From assembly GCA_028571685.1 (NCBI GenBank), contig CM053146.1:68605431-68669430 (forward strand): 64,000 nt of DNA, given 5' to 3'. Position 1 is the stretch's first letter; each line of letters begins with the position of its first letter. Below are positions 11,919-22,446 of this stretch, piece after piece. This DNA is from Heterohyrax brucei. Taxonomy: Eukaryota; Chordata; Mammalia; Hyracoidea; Procaviidae. Under the pieces are notes generated by a model, which was given only the letters and a program-made list of their open reading frames with translations, was not told where the DNA came from and searched no databases. Position numbers and translations under genes: made by a program.

Positions 11919-12112
11919 GGAGACCCTGGTGGTATAGTGGTTAAGAGCGATGGCTGCCAGCTGGAAAGCTGGCAGCTTGAATCTACCAGGCACTCCTTGG
12001 AAACCCTATGAGACAGTTCTACTCTGCCCTATGGGGTAGTTCTACTCTGCCCTATGGGGTCACTATGAGTTGGAAATGACACAGTACCAATGAGTTTGGT
12101 TTGGTTTCGTTT
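11919..12112 (+). mobile_element. AfroSINE with an internal tandem duplication
   Basis: Near-full sense SINE from the GAGACCCTGGTGGTATAGTG head through GAATCTACCAGGCACTCCTT to a GGTTTGGTTTCGTTT tail. Imperfect flanking repeats AGAATGGCTG and AGCATGGTTG look like the target-site duplication. Confidence 0.9.
12015..12060 (+). repeat. 23-bp perfect tandem duplication within the SINE
   Basis: A 23-bp unit (starting AGTTCTACTCTGCCC, ending TATGGGGT) occurs twice in a row, at 12015-12037 and 12038-12060, in a SINE that normally has it once. The copies are identical. Confidence 0.95.
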
Positions 12113-12140
12113 AGCATGGTTGAGATTTTTTTAAAAAAAC

Positions 12141-13100
12141 GGAGGTGGAGCCAAGATGGTGGCATAGAAGTGGGGCAGGAGGAAGAAGGTTATGCATAGA
12201 TTAGATAGCAGCTAAGAATTGGATTAGGTGAAGGGAGTGACAGCATTCTGTAGAAAGGAGGTTAGTTAACACAACTGGGCTACACTAAATCTAGAAGGTG
12301 TTCTAAGTATAACCCAACATTTTGAAGGACGGAGGAGGAGGGTCCAGGTCTAGGGACCATGGTTTCAGGGGACGTTTAGGCTTATTGGCATAACTAAGTT
12401 TGTTTTAAGAAAAAAGTTCTGCATACCACTTTGGTGAGTCATGTCTGGGGTCTTGAAAGCTAGCAAGCTGCCATCTACCTTGCATCAATAAGTCTAAATC
12501 AACCTGGAGCAGAGAAGAAGGAAGGACATCAAAGCCATGAGGAAAATATGAGCCTAGAAGACAGAAAATACTATAAAATCCACGGAGGTAAAAAAGAAAT
12601 CAAAAGAACTAGATGGTGCCCAGCTAGCACCAATGACTGCCCTGATGAAAGTCCCTGATGTAGTGGGAGAAAAATGGGTACATAGAACTAGACTTATATT
12701 AAAAGACCAGCCTTGATGGTCCATCAAACTGGTGAGTCCCCTGATGACACAACTGTCAGACTCTCTGTTAGCCTAGAGCTGAAACCAGCACTAAAGCCGA
12801 CTCTTCAGGCAAAGACTGGACTGTGCTATAAGACATAGAGTGATGCTGGCAAAGAATGTGCTTCTTGGCTTAAATATATGCATGAGGGTGTCTGAGGAGC
12901 TCTTGTCCAGAGATGAGATGAAGCGGTAGATGGAGACAAGAGTGAGCTGAATAGATATGAGAAGTACAGGGTGGAAAGGAAGAGTGTGCTGTCACGGGGT
13001 GGTGGTGGGGAGAAAAAAGAGTTACATAGCAATGTGTATGGGGTGTTTTATATGGCAAATTGATTTGGATTGTAAGCTCTCACTTAAAGCACAAGAAAAT
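12141..13100 (+). mobile_element. L1 5'-end/3'-UTR chimera (candidate spliced L1)
   Basis: Begins like an L1 5' terminus (GGAGGTGGAGCCAAGATGGT) for about 30 bp, then passes straight into L1 3' UTR (GGTCTTGAAAGCTAGCAAGC; AACTAGATGGTGCCCAGCTA) and ends in the terminal block near 13100. ORF1 and ORF2 are absent. Flanking T(6-7)A(6-7)C tracts at 12125-12140 and 13101-13114 look like an L1-endonuclease target-site duplication, which makes this one retrotransposed unit. An internal deletion after insertion is the alternative. Confidence 0.7.
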
Positions 13101-13234
13101 ATTTTTTAAAAAACAGAAAATAATGATGATGTAGGTAAATTGGAACCCTTATTCACTGCTGGTGGGGATGTAAAATGATACTGGCATTGTGCAAAACCAT
13201 GATCCTTCAGAAAACTAAAAATGGAATTACTGTA

Positions 13235-13430
13235 TCCACTGCCACAGAGTTGATTCTGACTCATCATGAGCCTATAGGACAGAATATAACTGCCCCATAG
13301 GTTTTCAAGGTTGTAAGTCTTTACTGATGCAGACTACCACATCTTTCTCTCACAGAACAGCTGGTAGGTTTGAACTGACTACCTTGTACTTAGCAACTGA
13401 GTACTTTAATCACTGTGTCATGAGGGCTCT
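13235..13430 (-). mobile_element. AfroSINE, long variant
   Basis: Antisense SINE inserted in L1 ORF2: CACTGCCACAGAGTTGATTC, then GTCTTTACTGATGCAGACTA, ending at ATCACTGTGTCATGAGGGCT. The flanks ATTACTGTA and ACTACCGTA fit a diverged target duplication. Confidence 0.85.
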
Positions 13431-14734
13431 TAGGACTACCGTATGACCTGGAAATTCCACTTCTAGGTATACCCTAAAGTCTTGAAATTACAAAATCAAA
13501 CAGAGGTTTGTACTGCAATGTTCACTGTAGCACTATTAACAATAACCAAAATGTAGCAATAAGCTAAATATTCATTGATGAATGGATAAACAGAATGTGT
13601 TACTTACATACAATGGAATATTACTCAGCTAGGGGGATAAATGAAGCCTTCACACATGCTACAATATGGATGGAGCAAAAAGATATTATACTGAGTGAAA
13701 ATAAGCCAGTTACAAAATTATTGCATATAAAGATACAAGAAAAGGATGATGTATAGAAACCAAAGTTCATTAGTGGTTACCAGGAGCAGTAGGGAGGGAG
13801 AATAGGTGAAACTATAGATTATGGTGTACTAAATTGCAGTTTATGAGATGTAAAAATTTCATTGATTAACAATAGGTTTGCATAGCTGATTGTTGTAATT
13901 ACTATCAACAAGTTGTACACCTGTAAAAAGTTGAATTGGAAAATGACAGCAATGACAAAAACCAGCTTCCAAGGCTGCTTGTGTATAACCAAATACCTCA
14001 CGAGATTTGGTTTCTTGGTTCTATGGGCCGTCTAAGTTAATTGACCTAATAATGTGGTTGGTGGTTCTGTTCTACTTCCTTCTCTTCATGATGCCATACT
14101 TGCGCCTTTAAAGCTTGCAAGCAGCCATCAGAGGTACAACAGTTTTTCTCTATTAGCCTAGAGCAAGAGAAGAAGAAATGTTAGGGACAGGAGGAGGAAA
14201 TGGAATGTGTGACTAATTGTGTCTGTGAATGACTTCTTTCTTCTCCAGGAGACTAGAAGAACTGAATGATGTCCATGTACCCCTAGTTAACATTTTGATC
14301 AAAGATTCTGTAGAAGAGTCCAGATCCAGAAGGGGCAAATACAGAACAGGATTTCAAAAAATTCTCACAGATTCTAAACTATGCCACCAGGGCTTCTAGG
14401 AGCCCTGACGGTCGGTAACCTCCGGTAACCATTGCCGTAAGATGATCTTCAAACCTGAAAGCAAGTATCTCCTGAAGTCTTCCTAAAACCAAAAAAGTTC
14501 AGTTTAACTAATAAAGCATATTTTCTTTGAACATTATTCTCTTTTATGATCTATCTATATGTTAATAGGGTAGGAACAACTCAGATAAGGTAGGTGAGAA
14601 TAATTATACAACTCAAAAATGTAGTCAGTCACCGAATTGTACACATAGAATCAAATTAGTGTTAGTTTGTTTTTGCTGTGTATATTCTCAACAATAGCAA
14701 AAAAATAAATTATTTAAAAAATATTAATATGATT

Positions 14735-15268
14735 GAGAGACAACAACGGCAGAGCAGAAGAACCAGATGGTGCCCGGCCACCAGCAAAGGCAACCCTGAG
14801 AAAGAACACAATGCAGAGTCCCCGCCATAGCGTTGGAGAAAGGGATGTGCAGATCTAGAACTCTATTAGAAGACCAGTCTTGATGATTCAACAACCTTGA
14901 GGGTCCCCTGAGAACATGGTCCCTAGACTTACTGCTAGCCCAGAGCTGAAATCAGTACTGAAGGCAACACTTCAAAGAATGGACTGGATGTGGGGACACA
15001 CAGAGATGCAGGTGGTGTGTGTACTTGGTGGTTTAATATATATGAGGCTGTCCTACTAGCTTGTTTTTAGATGGGAAAGGAGAGGGTGGAGGGGAGTGAA
15101 CAAGTGCCAGCTGTATAGGTGCTGGAATCAGAGTGGAAAAGAACTGTGCTGTCATAGGATAAGGAGAGCATACAGAGATGCAGACAAGTGGATCCTCAGG
15201 GTTTTATATGACAAACTGACTTGGATTGTAAGCTTTTACTTAATCACAATAAAAAAAAATTAAAAAAT
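14735..15268 (+). mobile_element. L1 3' UTR, 5'-truncated copy
   Basis: Younger L1 3' UTR (AACCAGATGGTGCCCGGCCA; GAGAACATGGTCCCTAGACT) ending in TTGTAAGCTTTTACTTAATC and an A-rich tail. It lies directly downstream of the older L1 3' UTR. Confidence 0.8.
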
Positions 15269-15479
15269 ACATATTGAGTGTTCATTATGGTCTCGATATT
15301 GTTTTCCAGTGCTGGGGATACAGCAATGAGTAAGTCAAGCAAGCGATTTACTCTGATGAAACTGACATTCTAGGTGAACACTTACATTGATTGTAACTTG
15401 AAGGAACCCACATTCTTTTAGTTTTTCTACCTCTCTGATACTTCCCATATTTTTTTAAATAAGTCTTATTTTATCTTTA

Positions 15480-16290
15480 CCTTACACAGACATTTTTCCA
15501 AGGTTTTGCCCTCAAATTATTACCTTTCTTTTTCTCCATTCTTTTTTGAATTGATTTCATACAATTTGCCACCATTTACTGATCATGACCAAATTGCTAT
15601 ATCCAGCCCTGAGGTTTCTTTGAGCTTCAGGTTCTCATATTGTCTCTGGACAGCTGTACCTGCTTGTCTTGAAGTATCACCATGGTGACACACACATAGA
15701 TGAACTTATCCTCTTCAGATGCCTCTGTTACTTTCTCTTCGTTCTCTTTATTATTTGGTCATGTCGACAACCATTCCAAACTGTGCTAAACCAAAAAACC
15801 AAACCTGCTGCTGTTGAGTAAATTCTGACTCATAGCAACTCTATAGGGCAAAGTAGAACTGCTCCATAGAGTTTTCAAGGAATGCCTGGAGGATTCGAAC
15901 TGCCAAACTTTAGGTTAGCCGACATAGCAATTAACCACTATGCCACAAGGGTTCCAAAATTATGATAGAAACCAGAAAATCATACTTAATTCTTTTCCCT
16001 GTATTTTTTCCATCGTTGGCATTCAAATAATCATCAGAAGAAGCCAACATGTATCGTTCACATTTCTTTCATTTCTCTATACTTCTTTCATCACCATCAT
16101 TGCTGCAGCCTAGGAAAATATTGGGCATTTCTAGTTTGGACCACGGTATCACCCTCCTAATTAGGATTATTTTTGCAAATTTGTTTCCTACACAGCAACA
16201 CCACGTCCAAACTAATTTTTCTGCTTAAACCTGTTGATTAATGCCTATTAAGAAAAATTCAAGCCAACAGTACACACAGTAGATATACAG
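15480..16290 (+). mobile_element. L2-like ancient LINE relic
   Basis: Pyrimidine-rich text resembling the mammalian L2 3' coding region: CTGGACAGCTGTACCTGCTT near 15650 and CTGCTTAAACCTGTTGATTA near 16220. Strongly diverged and split by an AfroSINE. Family assignment is tentative. Confidence 0.45.
15789..15957 (-). mobile_element. AfroSINE
   Basis: Near-full antisense copy: ACCAAACCTGCTGCTGTTGA, GACTCATAGCAACTCTATAG, GGATTCGAACTGCCAAAC and AATTAACCACTATGCCACAA. Confidence 0.9.
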
Positions 16291-17440
16291 GAAATCTTTT
16301 TTGGTCTGAACTAAGTTTCTCGAGGTCATGGTAAACTATTTTCCTCTAGGATCAATAAATTTCTTATGAAGGCAGCATGTATGCATACAGAATAAAACAA
16401 TAAAATGTCAAAGTCAATAACTGATTTACTAAATAACCATTTTGGTACTGCCTATGAGCTCTGGGAGTTGAGCCGTGGGAGGAATAAAGACAGACAGTAG
16501 AATTAGTTTGTTCAGTCAGAGTCCCAAAGTGTGCAAATTTGCCTTAGGAAGCAATTTATTCATTGGGAAAATCTAGCCAAGTGTATGCTATTTTGCCATC
16601 AGACCAGAAGTGGATACAACTTGAAGAGAAGAAAAAAAAATGTGATTTTCGTTTTAAAGAAGCACATGTTTATATGGTTGGTATATTTTATCAATTAAGA
16701 TATGAAAATTTGATATGATTTCTGAACATAAAAGAAGTATTCATTCATATTCTAGAATACAGCAGTGATTTTTTTTTTTTAAAAAAATCTGGCTGCCCAG
16801 TTAACACCACTAGTCTGATTTTCATATCAACACTGAAAATGAGAAGATCTCAGAATCCAGTAAATAATTAAAAAACTCAGAAACTCATTGGAAATCTCTC
16901 CTTTCCGAGATACTCAGCTGACCCCCTACCCATATTATATATATATATATGCTAAAGATCGAAGTAGATGCTTACGTAAGTGACTTCTAGTATCTAGTTT
17001 TATGTAATTTTTATTTCTCTAATTCAATTGAATGCTGGCTGTTTTTAGTGCATATAATTGAGTAAGTATATTGAGTATTTTTTTGTTTTAATGTGGCATC
17101 TGTGTGGTACAACTGTATTGCTATTCTGTCATACTGATGATGCTGTCAATAACTGACATACATATTTGGAAGTTATGAAATATGTGTTTTATTAGCGACA
17201 TAAATATCATTATTCATCATATGCGTAAATCTGTTAGAGATAAAAAATCTACATTGAACTCTACAGCTCTTTCAACCAATCATGTCTCTTGCATTTAGCA
17301 TGCAAATACTGCCTTCAAGAGTAACAATGTAGTAACATTTCAAATGAAGCTAGTTAATGCCAGTCATAATGTAGAAGTCATAAGGATTGTGGGTTCAATG
17401 AGACATCTTGAATGATACCTCTTTTTTGTATATGCACACC
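16291..17440. other. Unassigned AT-rich interval
   Basis: No gene or family recognised. Contains a short (AT)n run at about 16934-16951 and a T/A-rich tract near 16770-16790. Confidence 0.5.
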
Positions 17441-17444
17441 ATGC

Positions 17445-18055
17445 TTAATTCTTTTCTTTTTGTGTGTGTGTGCTTTAGGTGTACATTCATACTTTAATAT
17501 CCCATTCAAAAATTTATGTAGGAAGTTTTGTGACATTGGTTGCAATTCTCATAATGTGACAGCACTCACATCTGGGTTCCTTCTGTTCACCAATTCATCC
17601 ATTCCTTCTTGCCTTCTTGTCTTGATTTTGAGCAGGAGTTGCCTATTTGGTCTCATGTATTTGACTGAATGAAGAAGTATGTTCCTCAGGTTGTGCTATT
17701 TTTTGTTTTGTAGGCCTATTTAATTTTTGTCTGGAAAATGGACTTTGGAAGTGATTTCAGTTCTAGGTTAACCGAGTTCCCAGTGGCCATACACTTGGAG
17801 GTTTCTACAGTCTCTATATAACCAGTAAGTCTTATGTTTTTCACAAATCTGAGCTTTGTTCTACATTTGTCTCCCATTCTGTTTGGGACTGCTTGTTGTG
17901 ATCACTGTCAAAGCTATAAGTTATGGTAGCTGGGCATCATATGGTCCTCTGGGCTCAGGCTGGTGGATCATCTGGTTCATGTGATCCCTGGAGCTTATAT
18001 TTTCCTTGTGTCTTGGATTTTCTTTATTCTCCTTTGTTCCAGACTGTAAATATAT
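17445..18055 (-). mobile_element. L1 3' UTR, antisense; 3' half of a candidate twin-primed L1
   Basis: The reverse strand reads as an older afrotherian L1 3' UTR. Plus-strand landmarks are TTGTTTTGTAGGCCTATTT, GCTGGGCATCATATGGTCCT and TTCTTTATTCTCCTTTGTTC, similar to the copy at 54.5-55.3 kb. An ORF2 segment of opposite orientation directly abuts its right edge. Confidence 0.75.
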
Positions 18056-18059
18056 CTCA

Positions 18060-18535
18060 CAAAAACCTTTGGACACAGCAAAAGCAGTGCTTAGTGGTTA
18101 ATTTATAGCCATAAATATACACATCAAAAGGAAAAAAGGAAGGAGCACCAAAATCAAAACCTTAACTCTATAACTTGAACCAATAGAAAGAGAACAGCAA
18201 AAGAAGGCCACAGGCAAAGGAAGAAAGAAAATAACTAAGATTAGAGCAGAAACAAATGAAATGGAGAACACAAAAACAATAGAAAGAACTAACAAGAACA
18301 AATTTGGTTCACTGTAAATACCAACAAAATTTAATACCCATAGGTCCAAACGATAAAACCAAACAAAAAAACATGAGAAGCAAATAACCCAAATAAAAAA
18401 TGAGACGGTTGATGTCATGATAGACTCAACTGAAATAAAAATGATCATAAACAGAATACTGTGAAAAATTACACTCCAACAAATTTGAAAACCAAAAAGA
18501 AATGGACAGAATTCTAGAAACACACTACCTACCTT
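18060..18535 (+). mobile_element. L1 ORF2 segment in opposite orientation
   Basis: Parallels the L1 ORF2 linker region that is intact at about 35.05-35.43 kb: AAGCAGTGCTTAGTGGTTAA, GAACCAATAGAAAGAGAACA and GATTAGAGCAGAAACAAATG. Inverted relative to the adjoining 3' UTR, as twin priming would produce. Confidence 0.75.
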
Positions 18536-18536
18536 A

Positions 18537-19010
18537 ACAAAGTCTCACCAGTGCCCTAAGGAGCATTCTGGCTGTACTTATTCCAAAACAAATTTATTCC
18601 TTCTTCTGGTAGTTGATGAACTATTCGATATTCTTCAAAAACACCACAATTTGAAAGTGTCAGTTCTTCTTTGGTTTCCCTTTTTACTGTTCAGATTTCA
18701 CATGGATAGGAGGTCTCTGAAAATACCACGGCTTGAGTCAAATGCATCAATTCTTCAGACTTCTGTATTTGTTATTCTTTCTGTATGCCTATGAGGCTAT
18801 TAAAAACACCATGTATTGAGTCAGTCATACCTTAGTCTTCAGAGTGATGTCTTTGCTTTTAAAACTGTAAAGAGGTCTTTCGCAGCAAATGTGCCCAATA
18901 CATATGTCATTTGATTTCTTGACTGCCAGTTTCATGGGCATTGATTGCAGACCCAAGTGAAATTAAGTCATTGACAACTCCAATATTGTCTCCATTTATC
19001 ATAATGTGCA
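18537..19010 (-). mobile_element. RTE/BovB-type LINE, 3' coding portion
   Basis: The reverse strand matches the last third of the RTE ORF: AGGAGCATTCTGGCTGTACT, TTTCACATGGATAGGAGG and TTTGATTTCTTGACTGCCAG on the plus strand. Its own 3' terminus is missing at the left edge. Confidence 0.75.
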
Positions 19011-19017
19011 GAAAAGG

Positions 19018-19222
19018 TTTGTTGTTTGTTAGGTGCTGTCAATTCAGTACTGACTCATAGTGACCCTATGTCACCACGAAACACTGCCCAGTCCTGCACC
19101 ATCATCATGGTCATGGTTTTGCTTGAGGCCATTGTTGCAGTCACTACGTCAACCCATTTCCTTGAGGGCCTTCCTTTTTTTTTCATTGATATACTGCTTT
19201 AGTAAGTATGATATCCTTCTGA
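19018..19222 (-). mobile_element. RTE/BovB-type LINE 3' terminus
   Basis: Starts with the antisense terminal repeat (GTTGTTTGTTAGGTGCTGTC), then CTGCCCAGTCCTGCACCATC, and ends in a decayed polypyrimidine stretch. It lies to the right of the internal RTE piece, so the two are out of the order expected for one minus-strand element. Confidence 0.75.
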
Positions 19223-19224
19223 AG

Positions 19225-20232
19225 GGATTAAAAAAAAACTTTGATGGTTTGAGAGAAAGGAAGGTATGGGGAGCGAAAATCACTAACTAGATAGTAGACA
19301 AGTGTCAGCTTTGGTGAAGGGAAAGACAAGAAGCAACACAGAGAAAGTCAATACCACTTGACCAAGATAAAGTCATCAAAGCTTCCTAGAAATATCCAAA
19401 CAACTTGAGTGAGGATCTGAGCTTCTGGTGTTGAGGACTGGGAATCATGGTCTTGGAAAACATCTAAATTGTTAAGCATGCAATAGTTCATAAAGCAAAT
19501 TTTCTACATCCTATTTTGGCAAGTAGCATCTGGGGTCTTAAAAGCTTGCAATGAGCCGTCTAAGATACATCGATTGGTCCCATCCCATCTGGAGTAAGCC
19601 AAGCCAAGGGTCGCCATGAGTCGGATCTGGAGTAAAGGAAAATAAAAAAAAAGAAAGAAAGACTTAAGGAAAATATCTCAAAAGATGAAAGGATGACACA
19701 AATCAGTCTCTACCAGTCTGAGTCCAGAAGAACTAGACGGTGTTCAGTTACCATCACTGACCAGTCTGGCAGGGATTTTAATAGAAGGTCCCAGACAGAG
19801 TAGGAGAAAAATGTAGAACAAAATTCAAAGTCACAAAAAAAGACCAGACTTACTGGCCTGACAGAGGAACTCCAGAGACTCTGGCTCCTGGATACTCTGC
19901 TAGCTCAGGACTGAATCCACTTACAGTGTCTTGCTTTCAGTCCAAGATTAGACAGGTCTGAGAAACAAAAGTTAACACACAAGGAATGTGTTTCTTGGTT
20001 CACTCAAGTATGGGATACAAATGGGCAACTCTTGTCCAAAGAGAAAGCAGAAAGGGACAGGAAAACCAGATGAATGGACACGGGCAATTGAGAGTGGAAA
20101 AGGGAGAGTGGTCATATATTACAGGGATTGTAACCAACGTCATAAGACAATTTGTGAATAAATATTTAAATGAGAAACTAACTTGCACTGTAAACTTTTA
20201 CCCAAAACACAATAAAATAAAAATAAAAACAT
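19225..20232 (+). mobile_element. L1 3' UTR, 5'-truncated copy
   Basis: Begins in the 3' UTR (CACTAACTAGATAGTAGACA), contains GCATCTGGGGTCTTAAAAGC and GAACTAGACGGTGTTCAGTT, and ends ACTGTAAACTTTTACCC with an A-rich tail at about 20232. Hosts a 27-bp micro-insertion. Confidence 0.85.
19598..19624. mobile_element. 27-bp micro-insertion of AfroSINE-like tail, internally inverted
   Basis: Consists of GCCAAGCCAA (antisense tail) joined to GGGTCGCCATGAGTCGG (sense body of the same end). Flanked by a perfect 11-bp duplication ATCTGGAGTAA (19587-19597 and 19625-19635). It has the structure of a tiny twin-primed insertion. Confidence 0.85.
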
Positions 20233-20241
20233 GATTATGCA

Positions 20242-20275
20242 TGAGTTGGATCCGACTCGATGGCACTTGGCTTGG
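20242..20275 (+). mobile_element. 34-bp AfroSINE-like tail micro-insertion
   Basis: The sense tail TGAGTTGGATCCGACTCG continues through GGCACTTGGCTTGG. Flanked by a 7-bp duplication TTATGCA (20235-20241 and 20276-20282). An extremely 5'-truncated copy. Confidence 0.8.
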
Positions 20276-20282
20276 TTATGCA

Positions 20283-20985
20283 GTCACTTAAAAAATGAGT
20301 ACCATATTAATTTAACACTTGTTTGCCAATATCAACACTTCTTACTTGTTATAAGAACTGTTGTGGCATTTTTATTGTAAATTTTTTTTACAGTTTAATA
20401 AGGAATCACTTCTCAGAAATAAGAGTGGTCTTAGTGCTTTCTGATCTAACCCCAAATCACAGAAGGGGTTAAGTCTAAGTCACTACGAAACTCAGATGCA
20501 AAGGCTCCTGCGTGAGTTCACCTCAGTTCTAAATACTGTTATTTTCTTCATATTCTCCCCCTCTTTTTTTTTAACCAAGGCTGGGTACTGTGGTATGAAA
20601 AAGCTGTAGCTGTTCAAAACAGCCTGCACCTCTCCTCTTGTTAGTTTCATGTGACAGGCTTGGTTGAATATTTATCTGTGACTAATAGAGACCTCTTTTC
20701 TAGACACCAATTGACTCATTGCATTTTGAAAAGACAGTGATATTGACATACCAGTCATCACCTCTGGGACTGCTTCTCAAGCTAGAAATAAAAGTGTCTG
20801 CTGCTCTGTTCGTGTCAGATGCACCTGTGTAGAAAAAGCCATCAAATAAGCAAAGACTTTCACTTGCTGATTTTTAGAGACTCAAGTAACACTCCTATCT
20901 TATGTTCCACTGCTCCACTGGATCAAGTGAAGTAAAACTACTTCCTCACCCATACGTACTATATGCTTTCGTGCTTCACAACCTT
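20283..20985. other. Unassigned interval
   Basis: No family or gene recognised. No long open frame. Confidence 0.4.
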
Positions 20986-20989
20986 GTTT

Positions 20990-21300
20990 AGGGTTTCCTC
21001 TATCCGTATGTTCTTCGTATATGGATAGGTTACTGATCTTTTGAGGCTCAACTCAAATGTCACTTTGTGTTATCTTCCCTGGGCTCCAATGGCAGTAGCA
21101 TATAACTATTTCTGTGTTCTGGACCTTCACAGAACTTTATCTTTACTTGTGTTATGAAATTGACTGCTTTATACTGTTCCTTTGCCATATACTAAACACG
21201 TATCTGTATTTTGTATTGTTTTCCTATCACTCTTGAGTTATATCTATTATGTCCAAATACTGTCTGCTCTTTAAAGCTGTAAGTTGTCATTATGAATGCT
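20990..21300 (+). mobile_element. L2-like relic
   Basis: GAGGCTCAACTCAAATGTCA, then TCTTCCCTGGGCTC, followed further on by ACTGTCTGCTCTTTAAAGC, matches the order of the L2 3' region. Diverged. Confidence 0.55.
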
Positions 21301-21329
21301 CACCCTTAGTCAACTTTTTCTAGTTGCAG

Positions 21330-21475
21330 AACATAGCACAATCTACTTTACATGTATAATCTCACTTTATCCTTACAGAAGCTGTGTAGCTATTTTCATG
21401 GTTCCCACTTTTTCTAAATATAAGGAAATCGAGACATAAAATTCAAGCATCTTTCCCAGAAATCCTAGTTACCCA
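21330..21475 (-). mobile_element. MIR SINE relic
   Basis: Antisense MIR order: TACATGTATAATCTCACTTT, TTATCCTTACAGAAG, AAATATAAGGAAATCGAGAC, then a degraded CAAGGTCACACAGC equivalent. Confidence 0.6.
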
Positions 21476-22323
21476 ATTGCACAGGCCGCCATATGTCTGT
21501 CAGTATGTAGTACTGTGGGGACTGCAGGACTGCTATCATGCTGGAAGCTGTGCCACCAGTATTCAGAAACCAGCAGGATCACCCATGGAGAACAGGTTTC
21601 AGGTGAACTTCTAGACTAAGACAGACTACAAAGAAGGACCCAGAATTCTGCTTCTGAAAAGAATTAGCCAGCAAAAACCTTAAGAACAGCAGTGAAACAC
21701 TGTCTGAAATAGTGTCAGAAGATGAACGCTTGGATTTGAAGGCACTCGAAAGACCACCACAGAAGAGCTGCCTCCTCAGTGTACAGCTGCCTTAATGACG
21801 TGGATGGAGTTAAACTTTTGAGACTTTCATTTGTTGATGTTGCATGACTCAAAATGAGAAGAACAGATTAAAATATCCATTAATAATAATCAGAAAGTAG
21901 AATGTACAAAGTATGAATCCAGGAAAATTGGAAATTGTTGAAAATGAAATGCAATGGATAAACATTAATATCTTAGGCATTAGGGAGCTGAAATGCACTG
22001 GTATTGGCCATTTTGAATTGGATGATCATTATGGTCTACAATGCCTGGAATGACAACTTTAAGAGAAATAATATTATGTTCATCATCAAAAAAGATCATT
22101 TCAAGTTCTATTCTGAAGTACAAGGCTGTCAATGATAGTATAATGTATACCTATAATAAAGACCAGTTCATATGACTATGATTCAAATTTATGCACCAAA
22201 CACTAAGGCCAATGATGAAGACATTGAAGACTTTTATGAGCTTCTGCAGCCTCAAACTGATGGACTATGTAATCAGGAAGCATTGATAATTACTGGTGAA
22301 CGGAGTGCAAAAGTTCGAAACAA

Positions 22324-22446
22324 AGTGGATTCAAAAACAGCAATTGATGGTGTACTGCTATATAATTAGGTGGCACCAAAACACAATGTAGCTCAGAAGT
22401 CACGCTCCAAAGATTTCTTGGCTTGCATTTACTCTGTGGAGAAAAT
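22324..22446 (+). repeat. ~120-bp segment (copy A) interrupting the RTE
   Basis: Sequence foreign to the RTE ORF at this point. A diverged copy lies at 24289-24404. Shared blocks include CTCCAAAGATTTCTTGG and TGCATTTACTCTGTGGAG. Identity and origin unknown. Confidence 0.7.

Larger units (their letters stand above)
11870..14715 (+). mobile_element. Old L1: ORF2 3' end and 3' UTR, heavily nested
   Basis: Host L1. About 11890-11918 is ORF2 (CTCCCAATAGAATGGCT). It resumes at 13115-13234 and 13431-14030 (GGAACCCTTATTCACTGCTG; TCCACTTCTAGGTATACCC) and passes into an older L1 3' UTR (GCTTGCAAGCAGCCATCAGA) ending about 14715. Three younger insertions split it: an AfroSINE, an L1 5'/3' chimera and a second AfroSINE. 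Confidence 0.8.

Noticed and set aside
18098-18523. 141-residue membrane-like open frame on the minus strand
   Set aside because: Antisense to an L1 ORF2 segment. Apparent membrane helices come from T-rich complements of A-rich codons.
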